Shown here piece by piece: positions 28,762-37,843 of a stretch of DNA of 64,000 nt. The stretch is from the NCBI RefSeq assembly GCF_007556595.1, contig NZ_VJNB01000009.1, positions 1 to 64,000 on the forward strand, written 5' to 3'. The notes beneath the pieces are model-generated. The model ran no database searches and was not told the origin of the DNA. It worked only from the letters and a program-made list of their open reading frames with translations. The position numbers were made by a program, and so were the translations under genes. Origin of the DNA: Tepidimonas alkaliphilus (GTDB taxonomy: Bacteria > Pseudomonadota > Gammaproteobacteria > Burkholderiales > Burkholderiaceae_C). The number at the start of each line of letters is the position of its first letter. Position 1 is the stretch's first letter.

Positions 28762-31140
28762 ATGGCCGATCCTCAACCCGTTGCGGTGTCCACCTCAACG
28801 GCGCCGTGGTCGCCCTGGAGCGGGCACCGCGGCCCGCTGGAGGTGCACGACGACTTCCGCGTGCTGGACGACCCGCTGGAGCAGCGCGACTTCACCGAAG
28901 TGCGCGAGGAGGGCGGCCGCACCGTCTGCGAATCGACGCTGGTGGTGCAGGGCATGTATTGTGCCGCCTGCGCCGACACGGTGGAGGCGGCGCTGGCCGG
29001 CCGCGGCGGCGTGCTGGAGGCGCAGGTGCACGCCGCCACGCGGCGCCTGACGCTGCGCTGGGATCCGGCGCGCACGCGCCTGTCGGAACTCGCGGAGGCG
29101 GTCGGCCGCGTCGGCTACCGGCTGCTGCCGATGCAGCAGGCTTTTGCGGTCAGTGAGCGCACGCGCGAGACGCGCCGCGCGCTGTGGCGGCTGTTCGTGG
29201 CGGGCTTTTGCATGATGCAGGTGATGATGTACACGTGGCCCGAGTACGTCACCGAGCCGGGCCAGATCCCGGCCGACCTGCTGCAGCTGCTGCGCTGGGC
29301 CTCGTGGGTGCTGAGCCTGCCGGTGCTGCTGTTGGCCAGCGGGCCGTTCTTCGGCAGCGCCTGGCGCGACCTGCGCCAGGGCCGCATCGGTATGGACGTA
29401 CCGGTGTCGCTGGGCATCCTGATCACTTTCGTCGTCAGCACGCTGGCCACCTTCGACCCCACCGGGCCGTGGGGGCACGACATCTGGTACGACTCGCTGA
29501 CGATGTTCGTGTTCTTCCTGCTCGGCGGGCGCTACCTGGAGCACAAGCTGCGCGACCGCACCGCCGGCGCCCTGGACGCGCTGATGAACCGCCTGCCGGA
29601 GGTGGTGCAGCGCGAGCGCGCCGACGGCGCGCTGGAGGCGATCTCGCTCAAGCGCCTGCAGGCCGGCGACGTGGTGCACGTGCAGGCCGGGCAGGCGTTC
29701 CCGGGCGACGGTGAGGTGTTGTCCGAGGCCGCCACGGTGGACGAGGCGCTGCTGACCGGCGAGTCGCACCCGGTGACGCGCCGCCGCGGCGAGATGGTGG
29801 TGGCCGGCAGCCACAACCTCGGCGGCACGGTGCGCGTGCGGCTGCAGCGCGTCGGGCGGCAGACGCGCTTCGCGCAGATCGTCGCGCTGATGGAGCAGGC
29901 CAGCACCGACAAGCCGCGCCTGGCGCGGCTGGCTGACCGCATCGCTGCGCCGTTCCTGGTGGCGGTGCTGCTGGCGGCGGGGCTGGCCGGACTGTACTGG
30001 TGGCAGTTCGACCCCAGCCGCGCGCTGGCGGTGGCGGTGGCGGTGCTGATCGTCACTTGCCCGTGTGCGCTGTCGCTGGCCACGCCGGCGGCGATGCTGG
30101 CCGCCGCCGGCGCGCTGGCGCGCCGCGGCATCCTGACGCGGCGGTTGCAGGCGTTCGAGGCGCTGGCCGCGGTGGACACGGTGGTGTTCGACAAGACCGG
30201 CACGCTGACGCAGGACCGCGTGCTGGTGCGCGACGTGCTGACGCGCCCCGGCGTGACGCGCGCGCAGGCGCTGGCGGCGGCCTGGCCGCTGGCGCGCGCC
30301 TCGCTGCACCCGGTGTCGCGCGCGCTGGTGGCCGCCGCCGGCAAAGGGCCCGACGCCCCGGCGTGGGAGGTGCGCGAGACCCCGGGCCGGGGTTTGACCG
30401 CGCAGGGGCCGGATGGCCAGACGTGGCGGCTGGGTTCGGCGGCGCATTGCGGACTCGACGAAGCGACCCTGCTGGCCAGCGGGCGCACGCTGGCCGACGT
30501 GCCGTGCGCTTATCTATGCGACGAGCAAGGGTGGCTGGCCACCTTCGTGCTCGACGAGGGCGTGCGCCCCGAGGCCCGCGAGGCGATCGAGCGGCTGCGC
30601 GCGCTTGGGCTGCAGGTGCGGCTGCTGTCGGGCGACCGGCTCGGCGCCGCGCAGCGCGTGGCCCGTATGCTCGGCATCGAGCACGTCGTCGCCGGCGTCA
30701 GCCCCGAGGACAAGCTTGCCACGCTGCGCCGCTGGCAGGCTGAGGGGCGGCGCGTGGCGATGGTCGGCGACGGCCTCAACGACGGCCCGGTGCTGGCGGC
30801 GGCGGACGTCTCGTTTGCGCTTGGCCACGGTGCGCCGCTGACGCAGACCCGTGCCGACATGGTCGTGCAAAGCGGACGCTTGACCGATATCGTGGCCACC
30901 GTCGAGATGGCGCGCGCCACGTTGCGGGTGGTGCGCCAGAACCTGGCTTGGGCGGCGGGCTACAACGCGCTGGCGGTGCCGCTGGCGGTGGCCGGCTACA
31001 TGCCGCCGTGGGCGGCGGGCCTGGGCATGGCCGCAAGCTCGCTGCTGGTGATCGGCAATGCGCTACGGCTGGGGCGGCGCACGCCGCTGCTGTTGCAACA
31101 GGCTCCACGCGCCATGCCGGCTCAGCCCGCGGCTACATGA
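28762..31140 (+). CDS. ccoI: Copper-exporting P1B-type ATPase for cbb3 oxidase assembly (CcoI/FixI)
   Basis: 792 residues. The N-terminal heavy-metal domain has MYCAACADTVE (C67-x2-C70). About eight membrane segments follow, with the ion-binding CPC in TCPCALSLATP near residue 433. The phosphorylation site DKTGTLTQD is near 476, the HP motif is SLHPVSRAL, and GDGLNDGP is near 669. It delivers copper across the membrane for the CuB site of CcoN. It opens the cco locus together with ccoS, upstream of ccoN; in many bacteria these two genes lie downstream of ccoH. Confidence 0.94.
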   Translation: MADPQPVAVSTSTAPWSPWSGHRGPLEVHDDFRVLDDPLEQRDFTEVREEGGRTVCESTLVVQGMYCAACADTVEAALAGRGGVLEAQVHAATRRLTLRWDPARTRLSELAEAVGRVGYRLLPMQQAFAVSERTRETRRALWRLFVAGFCMMQVMMYTWPEYVTEPGQIPADLLQLLRWASWVLSLPVLLLASGPFFGSAWRDLRQGRIGMDVPVSLGILITFVVSTLATFDPTGPWGHDIWYDSLTMFVFFLLGGRYLEHKLRDRTAGALDALMNRLPEVVQRERADGALEAISLKRLQAGDVVHVQAGQAFPGDGEVLSEAATVDEALLTGESHPVTRRRGEMVVAGSHNLGGTVRVRLQRVGRQTRFAQIVALMEQASTDKPRLARLADRIAAPFLVAVLLAAGLAGLYWWQFDPSRALAVAVAVLIVTCPCALSLATPAAMLAAAGALARRGILTRRLQAFEALAAVDTVVFDKTGTLTQDRVLVRDVLTRPGVTRAQALAAAWPLARASLHPVSRALVAAAGKGPDAPAWEVRETPGRGLTAQGPDGQTWRLGSAAHCGLDEATLLASGRTLADVPCAYLCDEQGWLATFVLDEGVRPEAREAIERLRALGLQVRLLSGDRLGAAQRVARMLGIEHVVAGVSPEDKLATLRRWQAEGRRVAMVGDGLNDGPVLAAADVSFALGHGAPLTQTRADMVVQSGRLTDIVATVEMARATLRVVRQNLAWAAGYNALAVPLAVAGYMPPWAAGLGMAASSLLVIGNALRLGRRTPLLLQQAPRAMPAQPAAT

Positions 31141-31176
31141 TCAAGCAGCAACCGCTTTGAAACGGAGACGCAAGCG

Positions 31177-31314
31177 ATGGAAATCCTCTACCTGTTGGTG
31201 CCGCTGTCGGTGGTGCTGGTGCTGCTGATCATCGGCGTGTTTTGGTGGGCGCTGCAGTCGGGTCAGTTTGACAACGTCGAGCGCGAGGGTGAACGCATCC
31301 TTAGGCAAGATTGA
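31177..31314 (+). CDS. ccoS: cbb3 oxidase maturation protein CcoS
   Basis: 45 residues. It begins MEILYLLVPLSVVLVLLIIG, giving one membrane span, followed by VFWWALQSGQFDNVEREGERILRQD. The signature FWWAxxSGQFDDxExxxxRIL identifies CcoS, which is needed for cofactor insertion into the cbb3 oxidase. A GGAG ribosome site lies upstream. It starts 36 bases after ccoI and ends just before the FNR/Anr-controlled ccoN promoter. Confidence 0.93.
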   Translation: MEILYLLVPLSVVLVLLIIGVFWWALQSGQFDNVEREGERILRQD

Positions 31315-31350
31315 TATGGGTCAGAACCTCGGGTTTCCCCGGAGTTCGGT

Positions 31351-31364
31351 TTGACATATATCAA
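31351..31364 (+). promoter_or_regulatory. FNR/Anr box of the ccoN promoter
   Basis: TTGAC-ATAT-ATCAA matches the FNR/Anr consensus TTGAT-N4-ATCAA at nine of ten conserved positions. A CATACT -10-like hexamer at 31387-31392 places the start near 31399, so the box is centred at about -41.5. This is the class II activator position and predicts low-oxygen activation of ccoNOQP by the FNR protein encoded at 37.0-37.7 kb. Confidence 0.85.
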
Positions 31365-31386
31365 CAGATGCTGATGCGCGTTTCGC

Positions 31387-31392
31387 CATACT
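31387..31392 (+). promoter_or_regulatory. -10 box of the ccoN promoter
   Basis: CATACT, spaced exactly as expected downstream of the FNR/Anr box at 31351-31364. No -35 element is needed at class II FNR promoters. Confidence 0.6.
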
Positions 31393-31430
31393 GCTGGGCC
31401 GGGTGAGTTTCACACAACAGGAGCGTTTCT

Positions 31431-32867
31431 ATGTCTGCAACCACGTTGGCCCCGGCCACAGGGGTCTATAACGACAAGGTCGTGAGGCAGTTTGCCATCA
31501 TGACTGTGGTGTGGGGCATCGTCGGCTTTTTGGTCGGCGTCATCATCGCCGCCCAGCTAGCCTGGCCGGAGCTGAACTTCGGTATCGAATATATCACCTA
31601 CAGCCGGTTGCGACCGCTGCACACCAGCGCCGTGATCTTCGCTTTCGGGGGCTGCGGCCTGTTCGCGACGGCCTACTACGTGGTGCAGCGCACCTGTCAA
31701 ACCCCTTTGTTTGCGCCCGGGCTGGCGTCGTTTACGTTCTGGGGCTGGCAGGCGGTGATCGTGCTGGCGGCCATCACGTATCCGCTCGGCTACACGCAAG
31801 GGCGCGAGTATGCCGAGCTGATCTGGCCGATCGACGTGCTGGTGGCCGTGGTGTGGGTGGCCTTTGCGATCGTGTTTTTCGGCACGATCAGCCAGCGCAA
31901 GGTCAAGCACATCTACGTGGCCAACTGGTTCTATGGCGCGTTCATCATCGCGGTGGCGATGCTGCACATCGTCAACAACATCCAGATTCCCACCAGCCTG
32001 ACGCACTCTTACTCGGTCTATGCCGGCGTGCAGGACGCCATGGTGCAGTGGTGGTACGGCCACAACGCGGTGGGCTTCTTCCTGACCGCGGGCTTCCTGG
32101 GCATGATGTATTACTTCATCCCGAAGCAGGCCGAGCGCCCGGTGTATTCCTATCGGCTCTCGATCGTGCACTTCTGGGCGCTGATCTTCACCTACATGTG
32201 GGCAGGCCCGCACCACTTGCATTACACCGCGCTGCCAGACTGGGCGCAGTCGCTGGGCATGGTGTTTTCGCTCATCCTGCTGGCGCCGAGCTGGGGCGGC
32301 ATGATCAACGGCATCATGACGCTGTCGGGCGCCTGGCATAAGCTGCGTGACGACCCAATTTTGCGCTTCCTGATCGTGTCGCTGTCCTTCTACGGTATGT
32401 CCACCTTCGAAGGACCGATGATGTCGATCAAGACCGTCAACGCGCTGAGCCACTACACCGACTGGACCATCGGCCACGTGCACTCTGGCGCGCTGGGCTG
32501 GGTCGGCCTGGTGACAATGGGTTCGCTCTACTACCTCATTCCACGCCTGTTCGGCCAGAAGCGCATGTATAGCATCAAGGCCATTGAGGTGCACTTCTGG
32601 ATCTCGACGATCGGCATCGTGCTCTACATCGCCTCGATGTGGATTGCTGGCGTCATGCAAGGCTTGATGTGGCGCGCGGTCAACCCGGACGGGTCGCTCA
32701 CCTACACCTTCGTGGAGTCGGTCAAGGCGTCGTATCCGTTCTACGTCATCCGCTTGTTGGGCGGGGTGCTCTACCTCGCAGGCATGTGCGTGATGGCCTG
32801 GAACGTCTGGAAGACCGCCCAGCAGGGCAAAGTGGAGCCGGTGGCCATTCCCGCGCCCGCGCACTGA
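31431..32867 (+). CDS. ccoN: cbb3-type cytochrome c oxidase subunit I
   Basis: 478 residues, about 12 membrane spans. It is the catalytic subunit with haem b, haem b3 and CuB. Visible marks are [18 protein letters not shown] (haem b ligand His near the N-terminus), [21 protein letters not shown] (CuB/His-Tyr region), the HH pair in [13 protein letters not shown], and [14 protein letters not shown]. Length is typical. Preceded by an AGGAG site and an FNR/Anr-type promoter. First gene of ccoNOQP. Confidence 0.98.
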   Translation: MSATTLAPATGVYNDKVVRQFAIMTVVWGIVGFLVGVIIAAQLAWPELNFGIEYITYSRLRPLHTSAVIFAFGGCGLFATAYYVVQRTCQTPLFAPGLASFTFWGWQAVIVLAAITYPLGYTQGREYAELIWPIDVLVAVVWVAFAIVFFGTISQRKVKHIYVANWFYGAFIIAVAMLHIVNNIQIPTSLTHSYSVYAGVQDAMVQWWYGHNAVGFFLTAGFLGMMYYFIPKQAERPVYSYRLSIVHFWALIFTYMWAGPHHLHYTALPDWAQSLGMVFSLILLAPSWGGMINGIMTLSGAWHKLRDDPILRFLIVSLSFYGMSTFEGPMMSIKTVNALSHYTDWTIGHVHSGALGWVGLVTMGSLYYLIPRLFGQKRMYSIKAIEVHFWISTIGIVLYIASMWIAGVMQGLMWRAVNPDGSLTYTFVESVKASYPFYVIRLLGGVLYLAGMCVMAWNVWKTAQQGKVEPVAIPAPAH

Positions 32868-32888
32868 GCTTGATCAAGGGGACTTGCC

Positions 32889-33593
32889 ATGGCTGAACAC
32901 GATCACAAGCCCACAGGCCACGAGCGCATCGAGACCAACAATTTCCTGATGATCGTCCTCATCACCCTGGTGGTGGCGGTGGGCGGTCTGGTCGAGATCG
33001 TGCCGCTGTTCTTCCAGCACTCCACGACCAAACCGATCGAAGGCGTCAAGCCTTATACGGCCCTGCAACTGGCCGGGCGCGATATCTACATCCGCGAAGG
33101 CTGCTACGTGTGCCACTCGCAGATGGTGCGCCCTTTCCACGCCGAAACCTTGCGTTACGGGCCGTATTCGGTCGCAGGGGAGTTTGTGTATGACCATCCG
33201 TTCCAGTGGGGCTCCAAGCGCACCGGGCCGGACCTGGCGCGCGTCGGCGGTCGTTACTCGGACGAATGGCACCGCATCCACCTGATCAACCCGCGCGACC
33301 TGGTGCCGGAGTCCAACATGCCGGCCTACCCCTGGCTAGAGCGGCGGCAAGTGGACGCCGATGTGTTGCCCGGCCGTATGGCGGCGTTGCGCAAGCTCGG
33401 CGTGCCTTACACCGACGAGGAAATCGCCAAAGCGGCCGATGAGGTGCGGGGCAAAACCGAAATGGAGGCGCTGATTGCCTACCTGCAAAGCCTGGGCACT
33501 GCACGTTCGTGGGACAAGTTGGCGCAGCCGTCGGCCCAAACCGCGCAAACCTCGCCCGCTGCCGAGGCGGCTTCAACCCAAGCCGCTCAATGA
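32889..33593 (+). CDS. ccoO: cbb3-type cytochrome c oxidase subunit II (mono-haem)
   Basis: 234 residues. One N-terminal membrane anchor ([20 protein letters not shown]) is followed by a periplasmic cytochrome c domain with a single haem motif, CYVCH, in [17 protein letters not shown]. Downstream are [40 protein letters not shown] and a Met-containing [10 protein letters not shown]. It ends in an Ala/Gln/Pro tail. It starts 21 bases after ccoN and passes electrons to CcoN. Confidence 0.98.
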   Translation: MAEHDHKPTGHERIETNNFLMIVLITLVVAVGGLVEIVPLFFQHSTTKPIEGVKPYTALQLAGRDIYIREGCYVCHSQMVRPFHAETLRYGPYSVAGEFVYDHPFQWGSKRTGPDLARVGGRYSDEWHRIHLINPRDLVPESNMPAYPWLERRQVDADVLPGRMAALRKLGVPYTDEEIAKAADEVRGKTEMEALIAYLQSLGTARSWDKLAQPSAQTAQTSPAAEAASTQAAQ

Positions 33594-33623
33594 CGCCGTA
33601 GCCAACCAAAAAGGGAGCATGCC

Positions 33624-33764
33624 ATGGACATCAATGACTTGCGCTCGCTCGTCACGGTGCTGAGTCTGATCACGTTCGTGGGCATTTGGGCCTGGGCGTG
33701 GTCGCGCAAGAACAAGCAACGTTTCGACGAGGCCGCCAAGCTGCCTTTTCAGGGCGATGACTAA
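33624..33764 (+). CDS. ccoQ: cbb3-type oxidase small subunit CcoQ
   Basis: 46 residues. One membrane span (LVTVLSLITFVGIWAWAWS) is followed by the basic NKQRFDEAAKLPFQGDD. The motif RFDEAAxLPF is typical of CcoQ/FixQ, which stabilises the assembled oxidase. GGGAG lies upstream of ATG 33624. Placed between ccoO and ccoP as usual. Confidence 0.93.
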   Translation: MDINDLRSLVTVLSLITFVGIWAWAWSRKNKQRFDEAAKLPFQGDD

Positions 33765-33790
33765 GGGCATGCCGCCACGGAGCATCCATC

Positions 33791-34699
33791 ATGAGCGATT
33801 TCACCAGCGATTTTTGGCACTTTTATGTCGGTGGCATCACGCTGCTGAGCATTTTGGCGTGTGCGTTTTTCCTCTGGGTCAGCGGCACGACGCGCGTCAA
33901 GGCCGCAGCGGACAACACCACGGGCCATGTGTGGGATGGCGATCTACGTGAAATGAACAACCCGCTGCCGCGTTGGTGGGTGTATCTGTTCATCATCACG
34001 GTGGTGTTTGCGCTCATTTATGGCGCGCTGTACCCCATGTTTGGCAAGATGGGGGGCATTTTGAACTGGTCCTCGCATGACCAGTGGGCGCGTGAGCGTG
34101 AGCGTGCCCTGGCCGCTGTGGAGCCCCTGTATGCCAAGTTCCGCGGCACCGATCCGAAAGATTTGGCGAAAGATCAAAACGCCATGGCGGTGGGTGAGCG
34201 ACTTTACATGAACTATTGCGCCCAGTGCCACGGCTCTGATGCGCGCGGCAGCAAATCCTTTCCGAACCTGACCGACAACGACTGGCTCGGCGGCGACGGC
34301 GAGCCGGAGTACATCAAGACGGTGATCACCCAAGGTCGGGTCGGCGTGATGCCGCCGATGGCTGCGGCAGTCGGCACGCCTGAAGACGTGCGCAATCTGG
34401 CTCACTATGTGTTGAGTCTGTCTGGCAGCCCGCACGACGCCGTGCGCGCCAGCTTGGGGCAATCGAAATGGGGCGCATGCGCCGCCTGCCACGGACCTGA
34501 CGGCAAAGGCATGCACGCCACCGGCGCGCCCAATCTGACGGATCAGATCTGGCTGCACGGCTGGGGCGAGGAGGCGATCGTGAAAGCGATCAACGAAGGC
34601 TTCAACAACGTGATGCCGGCGCAGAATGCGTTACTGACGCCCGACCAAATTCACGTGTTGACCGCATACGTGTGGAAACTCTCGCATCAAGCCCAATAA
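33791..34699 (+). CDS. ccoP: cbb3-type cytochrome c oxidase subunit III (di-haem)
   Basis: 302 residues. The N-terminal region has two hydrophobic segments with HVWDGDLREMNNPLPRWWVYLF between them, the FixP_N signature. Two cytochrome c domains follow, with haem motifs CAQCH (NYCAQCHGSDARG) and CAACH (GACAACHGPDGKG). Met ligand candidates are VMPPM and VMPAQ. It accepts electrons from soluble cytochrome c and passes them to CcoO. The last gene before a strong terminator. Confidence 0.97.
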   Translation: MSDFTSDFWHFYVGGITLLSILACAFFLWVSGTTRVKAAADNTTGHVWDGDLREMNNPLPRWWVYLFIITVVFALIYGALYPMFGKMGGILNWSSHDQWARERERALAAVEPLYAKFRGTDPKDLAKDQNAMAVGERLYMNYCAQCHGSDARGSKSFPNLTDNDWLGGDGEPEYIKTVITQGRVGVMPPMAAAVGTPEDVRNLAHYVLSLSGSPHDAVRASLGQSKWGACAACHGPDGKGMHATGAPNLTDQIWLHGWGEEAIVKAINEGFNNVMPAQNALLTPDQIHVLTAYVWKLSHQAQ

Positions 34700-34731
34700 C
34701 GTCAGCCTTGCGCTAGGTCAAGCCAGCCCAC

Positions 34732-34766
34732 AACCGACTCGGATACGATGATCCGAGTCGGTTTTG
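34732..34766 (+). terminator. Strong hairpin terminator after ccoP
   Basis: A perfect 13-bp stem (34732-34744 with 34751-34763) with loop ACGATG, ending in TTTT. It separates ccoNOQP from ccoG and should keep oxidase subunit mRNA in excess of the assembly genes. Part of the transcript may read through, because no FNR box precedes ccoG. Confidence 0.88.
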
Positions 34767-34788
34767 CTCTTCCAGGAGGCTCATCATC

Positions 34789-36201
34789 ATGAGCGCCAGC
34801 ACCCAGCCCAAAATAGCCCAAGACGATGAGATCGAAATCTCGCTTTATGCGGCGCGCAAAAAGATTTATCCGCGCGCGGTCACGGGTTTGTTTGCCAAAT
34901 GGCGATGGTTTTTTGTCTGGTTGACGCAAGCGATTTTTTACGGCCTGCCGTGGCTGACATGGGGGCAGCGGCAAGCCGTGCTGTTTGATCTGGAGGCGCG
35001 GCGGTTTTATATTTTTGGGCTGGTTTTGTATCCGCAGGATTTTATTTATTTGACCGGCATCCTGGTGGTGTCGGCGCTGTCGCTGTTTTTGTTTACCGCC
35101 ATTGCGGGGCGGCTGTGGTGCGGCTACGCCTGTCCGCAGACGGTTTATACAGAAATTTACTTGTGGCTGGAAAAGCTGTTTGAGGGCGATCGTTCCGCTC
35201 GCATGCGGCTTGACCAAAGCCCATGGAACTTGAACAAGATCGCGCGCAAAACCGGCAAGCAGCTGGCGTGGATCGCGGTGGGGTTGTGGACAGGCTTTAC
35301 CTTTGCCGGCTACTTCACCCCGATCCGCGAACTCGGGCAAGCGGTGCTGACGTGGGAGTTGGGCCCGTGGCAGACCTTTTGGATTTTCTTTTACGGTTTT
35401 GCGACCTACGGCAACGCGGGCTACATGCGCGAGCAGGTGTGCAAATACATGTGTCCTTATGCGCGTTTCCAAAGCGCGATGTTCGACAAGGACACGATGA
35501 TCGTCACTTACGACGCGCAGCGCGGGGAGCCGCGCGGGCCGCGCAAGAAGTCCGCTGAACCGCAAGCGCTGGGGCTTGGTCACTGCATCGACTGCACGCT
35601 GTGCGTGCAGGTTTGCCCCACAGGCATCGACATCCGCAACGGCTTGCAATACGAGTGCATCGGCTGCGGGGCTTGCGCCGACGTGTGCGACGAGGTGATG
35701 GAAAAAATGGGCTATCCCAAAGGCCTGGTCAAATACTCCACGCAAAACGGCATGGAGCATGGGTGGAGCCGGGCGCAGATGATTCGGCGCGTTTTTCGTC
35801 CGCGCGTTTTGATATACAGCTCGATCCTGCTGGCCATTGTGGCGGCTTTGGGGGTCAGTTTATGGTTGCGGGTGCCGCTGAAGGTCGATGTGATCCGCGA
35901 CCGCGGGGCGCTGGCGCGGGTGGTGGAGATGGGGCGCATCGAAAACGTTTATCGCATTCAGTTGATGAACGCGTCGGAAGAGCCGCGCGAGCTGCGCATC
36001 GAGGTGCAAGGTTTGCCGGGCATCGAGCTGGCATCCGAGCCGGTCGTGCATCTGTTGCCGACGGAAGTGCGCTCCGTGGCGGTGCGGGTGCAGGTGCCGC
36101 CAGGGCAGCCCAGCGGCACGCATCCGATCGAATTCCACTTCCGCTCGACGGATGGCAAGATCGAGGTGCGGGAGCGCACAACCTTTTTGGTTCCGCGTTA
36201 A
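34789..36201 (+). CDS. ccoG: Cytochrome c oxidase accessory protein CcoG (polyferredoxin)
   Basis: 470 residues, integral membrane Fe-S protein. Early membrane spans are followed by LWCGYACPQTVYTEIYLWLE and VCKYMCPYARFQ. Then come two ferredoxin-like motifs, CIDCTLCVQVCP and CIGCGACADVCDEVM. The C-terminal Ig-like domain includes VRVQVPPGQPSGTHPIEF. CcoG acts as a cupric reductase in copper delivery to cbb3 oxidase. AGGAGG precedes the start. Base composition is slightly less GC-rich than that of its neighbours, with more AT-ending codons in the first third. Confidence 0.95.
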   Translation: MSASTQPKIAQDDEIEISLYAARKKIYPRAVTGLFAKWRWFFVWLTQAIFYGLPWLTWGQRQAVLFDLEARRFYIFGLVLYPQDFIYLTGILVVSALSLFLFTAIAGRLWCGYACPQTVYTEIYLWLEKLFEGDRSARMRLDQSPWNLNKIARKTGKQLAWIAVGLWTGFTFAGYFTPIRELGQAVLTWELGPWQTFWIFFYGFATYGNAGYMREQVCKYMCPYARFQSAMFDKDTMIVTYDAQRGEPRGPRKKSAEPQALGLGHCIDCTLCVQVCPTGIDIRNGLQYECIGCGACADVCDEVMEKMGYPKGLVKYSTQNGMEHGWSRAQMIRRVFRPRVLIYSSILLAIVAALGVSLWLRVPLKVDVIRDRGALARVVEMGRIENVYRIQLMNASEEPRELRIEVQGLPGIELASEPVVHLLPTEVRSVAVRVQVPPGQPSGTHPIEFHFRSTDGKIEVRERTTFLVPR

Positions 36202-36276
36202 GCGGGGGTGGCGCTGGTCGGCCCGCTTATTTCTAGGGTTGTTCCCTAAACCGGGTTTAAGCTGAGGCGATAAACT

Positions 36277-36579
36277 ATGAATCCAATGCCGTCCACACCC
36301 GCAACCGCGCCCAATGAGCGGCGTCCATGGTTCCGCGAGCCCATCATGTGGCTGGTGGTCGGTGGCCCGCTGGCGGTGGTGGTGGCCTCGTTGATCACGG
36401 TTTGGATCGCGGTGCGCCATGCAGACACGGTGCTGCCCCGTGAGGCGGCGCCGGCGCGCGTGGCGGAGCCTTTGGAGCGGCTCAGTCCCGAAGAGCGATT
36501 GCAGGCCGAAAAAGCGGTGTTGCCCGCTGGGCAGGCTCGCAACCACGTGGTCTCGCCCACGCTGCCCAAAGGGGACTGA
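36277..36579 (+). CDS. ccoH: FixH/CcoH family assembly protein
   Basis: 100 residues. One membrane span (IMWLVVGGPLAVVVASLITVWIAV) is preceded by RRPWFREPIM, the FixH-type PWxREPxMWLV start, and followed by a short Pro/Ala/Glu-rich periplasmic tail. CcoH/FixH is needed for assembly and stability of the cbb3 oxidase. This version is shorter than rhizobial FixH and lacks most of its periplasmic domain, which is usual in Comamonadaceae. Located after ccoG. Confidence 0.85.
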   Translation: MNPMPSTPATAPNERRPWFREPIMWLVVGGPLAVVVASLITVWIAVRHADTVLPREAAPARVAEPLERLSPEERLQAEKAVLPAGQARNHVVSPTLPKGD

Positions 36580-36642
36580 ACCCCGCGGCGCGGGCAGGGC
36601 GAGGCGCCGTGAGGCGGCCAACGACGACAGGAGACCTCGACC

Positions 36643-36957
36643 ATGACCCGCGTACAGCAGATCCTCTGGATTGCTTGGCCGGCCTTTCTGATGGCGGCGT
36701 TGATCGAGATGGTGGTGTTCGCCTTCGTCGATCCGCACGAGCTGCACTGGGCGGGCGAGTCGCTCGGCTGGTCGCGCCAAGCGGTTTACACGCTGGCGTT
36801 TTTTGTGTTCTGGGGCTTGACGATGGCCTCCAGCGCCTTGACGACGCTGCTGTCGAAGTCGCCGTGGGAAATCAATCGCTGTCCGCTGCCGGAGCAGCAG
36901 CGGCCGTCGGCTTGCCCTCGCTCCGACAGCCAGGCGCAGCGTCATGACCCATCTTGA
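36643..36957 (+). CDS. Small membrane protein of the cco cluster, function unknown
   Basis: 104 residues. Two hydrophobic segments (QILWIAWPAFLMAALIEMVVFAF and AVYTLAFFVFWGLTMASSAL) are separated by VDPHELHWAGESLGWSRQ. The C-terminal tail holds two cysteines (INRCPLPEQQRPSACP). A clear AGGAG site lies 12 bases upstream. No family name is recognised, but similar short proteins sit beside ccoGH in related bacteria, as far as I recall. Position suggests a role in oxidase assembly or copper handling; the tail Cys pair could bind metal. The stop lies inside a hairpin. Confidence 0.75.
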   Translation: MTRVQQILWIAWPAFLMAALIEMVVFAFVDPHELHWAGESLGWSRQAVYTLAFFVFWGLTMASSALTTLLSKSPWEINRCPLPEQQRPSACPRSDSQAQRHDPS

Positions 36958-36967
36958 TGATGGGTCA
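36945..36967. terminator. Symmetric hairpin between convergent cco and fnr genes
   Basis: TGACCCATC-TTGAT-GATGGGTCA, a perfect 9-bp stem. It contains the stop codon of the small membrane gene and lies 12 bases from the fnr stop. Neither side has a T-tract, so it is probably a weak bidirectional terminator. Confidence 0.5.
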
Positions 36968-36978
36968 AACCCGCTGGC

Positions 36979-37698
36979 TCAAAGCGGCTCGCCTTGGTTG
37001 ACGATGGCTTGCAGTGCTTCGGGCTTGAGGATGCGCACGTAGCGCTGCCGCACCTCGATGATGCCCTCGTCCTGAAAACGTGAGAACGTCCGGCTGACGG
37101 TTTCGAGTTTCATGCCGAGGTAGCTGCCGATTTCCTCGCGAGTCATGCGCAGAATCATTTCCGAACGGGAAAACCCGCGGGTGTGCAGTCGTTGCACCAA
37201 ATTCAGCAAAAAGGCCGCCAGCCGCTCTTCCGCGCGCATGCTGCCGAGCAACAGCATTACCCCTTGGTCGCGCACAATTTCGCGGCTCATGATGCGGTGC
37301 ACATGGTGTTGCAGCGTGCTGAATTCGCGCGACAGGGCTTCCAGCTTGTCAAACGGCAGCACGCAGACCTCGGCGTCTTCCAGCGCCACTGCGGAGCACG
37401 AATGCTTGTCTTGCACGATGCCGTCCAAGCCAAGGATTTCGCCGGCCATTTGAAAGCCCGTCACTTGATCGCGTCCGTCGGCGGTGTTGATCACAGTTTT
37501 AAAGAAGCCCGAGCGCACGGCATACAGCGAGGTGAACGGATCGCCCGCTGCGAACAGCATGCCACCGCGGCGTAACCGCCGTCTTGTGGTGATCAGGTGA
37601 TCCAGGCGCGCCATCTCCTGGGCATTGAGACCGACGGGCAGGCACAGCTCGCGCAAATTGCAGCTTGAGCAGGCGACTTTGATGGCATGCAGATCCAT
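36979..37698 (-). CDS. fnr: FNR/Anr-type oxygen-sensing transcription regulator
   Basis: 239 residues, CRP/FNR family. The N-terminal cysteines C10, C13 and C19 plus C112 have exactly the spacing of E. coli FNR (20, 23, 29, 122), so it should carry an O2-labile [4Fe-4S] cluster. A cNMP-like sensor domain and a C-terminal helix-turn-helix (MTREEIGSYLGMKLETVSRTF) follow, with the E-xx-SR residues that read TTGAT half-sites. It lies beside its likely targets, ccoN and hemN, each with an FNR box. ATG 37698 aligns with the family start. Confidence 0.95.
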   Translation of the reverse strand: MDLHAIKVACSSCNLRELCLPVGLNAQEMARLDHLITTRRRLRRGGMLFAAGDPFTSLYAVRSGFFKTVINTADGRDQVTGFQMAGEILGLDGIVQDKHSCSAVALEDAEVCVLPFDKLEALSREFSTLQHHVHRIMSREIVRDQGVMLLLGSMRAEERLAAFLLNLVQRLHTRGFSRSEMILRMTREEIGSYLGMKLETVSRTFSRFQDEGIIEVRQRYVRILKPEALQAIVNQGEPL

Positions 37699-37807
37699 GA
37701 TGCAAAGCGGGGCGCAAGACGAAGTGACGCCGATGATAGCAACCCACCCCATGCCAGACGGCGACGGGCGGCTTGCTCTCTTGCCTGATAGGGCGTCCGA
37801 CCGCCTT

Positions 37808-37821
37808 TTGATACACGTCAA
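37808..37821 (+). promoter_or_regulatory. FNR/Anr box of the hemN promoter
   Basis: TTGAT-ACAC-GTCAA matches the FNR consensus at nine of ten positions. A CATAGT -10-like hexamer at 37844-37849 puts the start near 37856 and the box centre at about -41.5, the class II position. The box lies between fnr and hemN. No similarly placed -10 is seen facing fnr, so hemN is the likely target. Confidence 0.82.
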
Positions 37822-37843
37822 CAGGGGGGTGGAGGCGCTGCGG

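Noticed and set aside
37698-37821. Autoregulation of fnr by the hemN FNR box
   Set aside because: Read toward fnr, no -10-like hexamer lies at the class II distance, and the match geometry fits hemN only.
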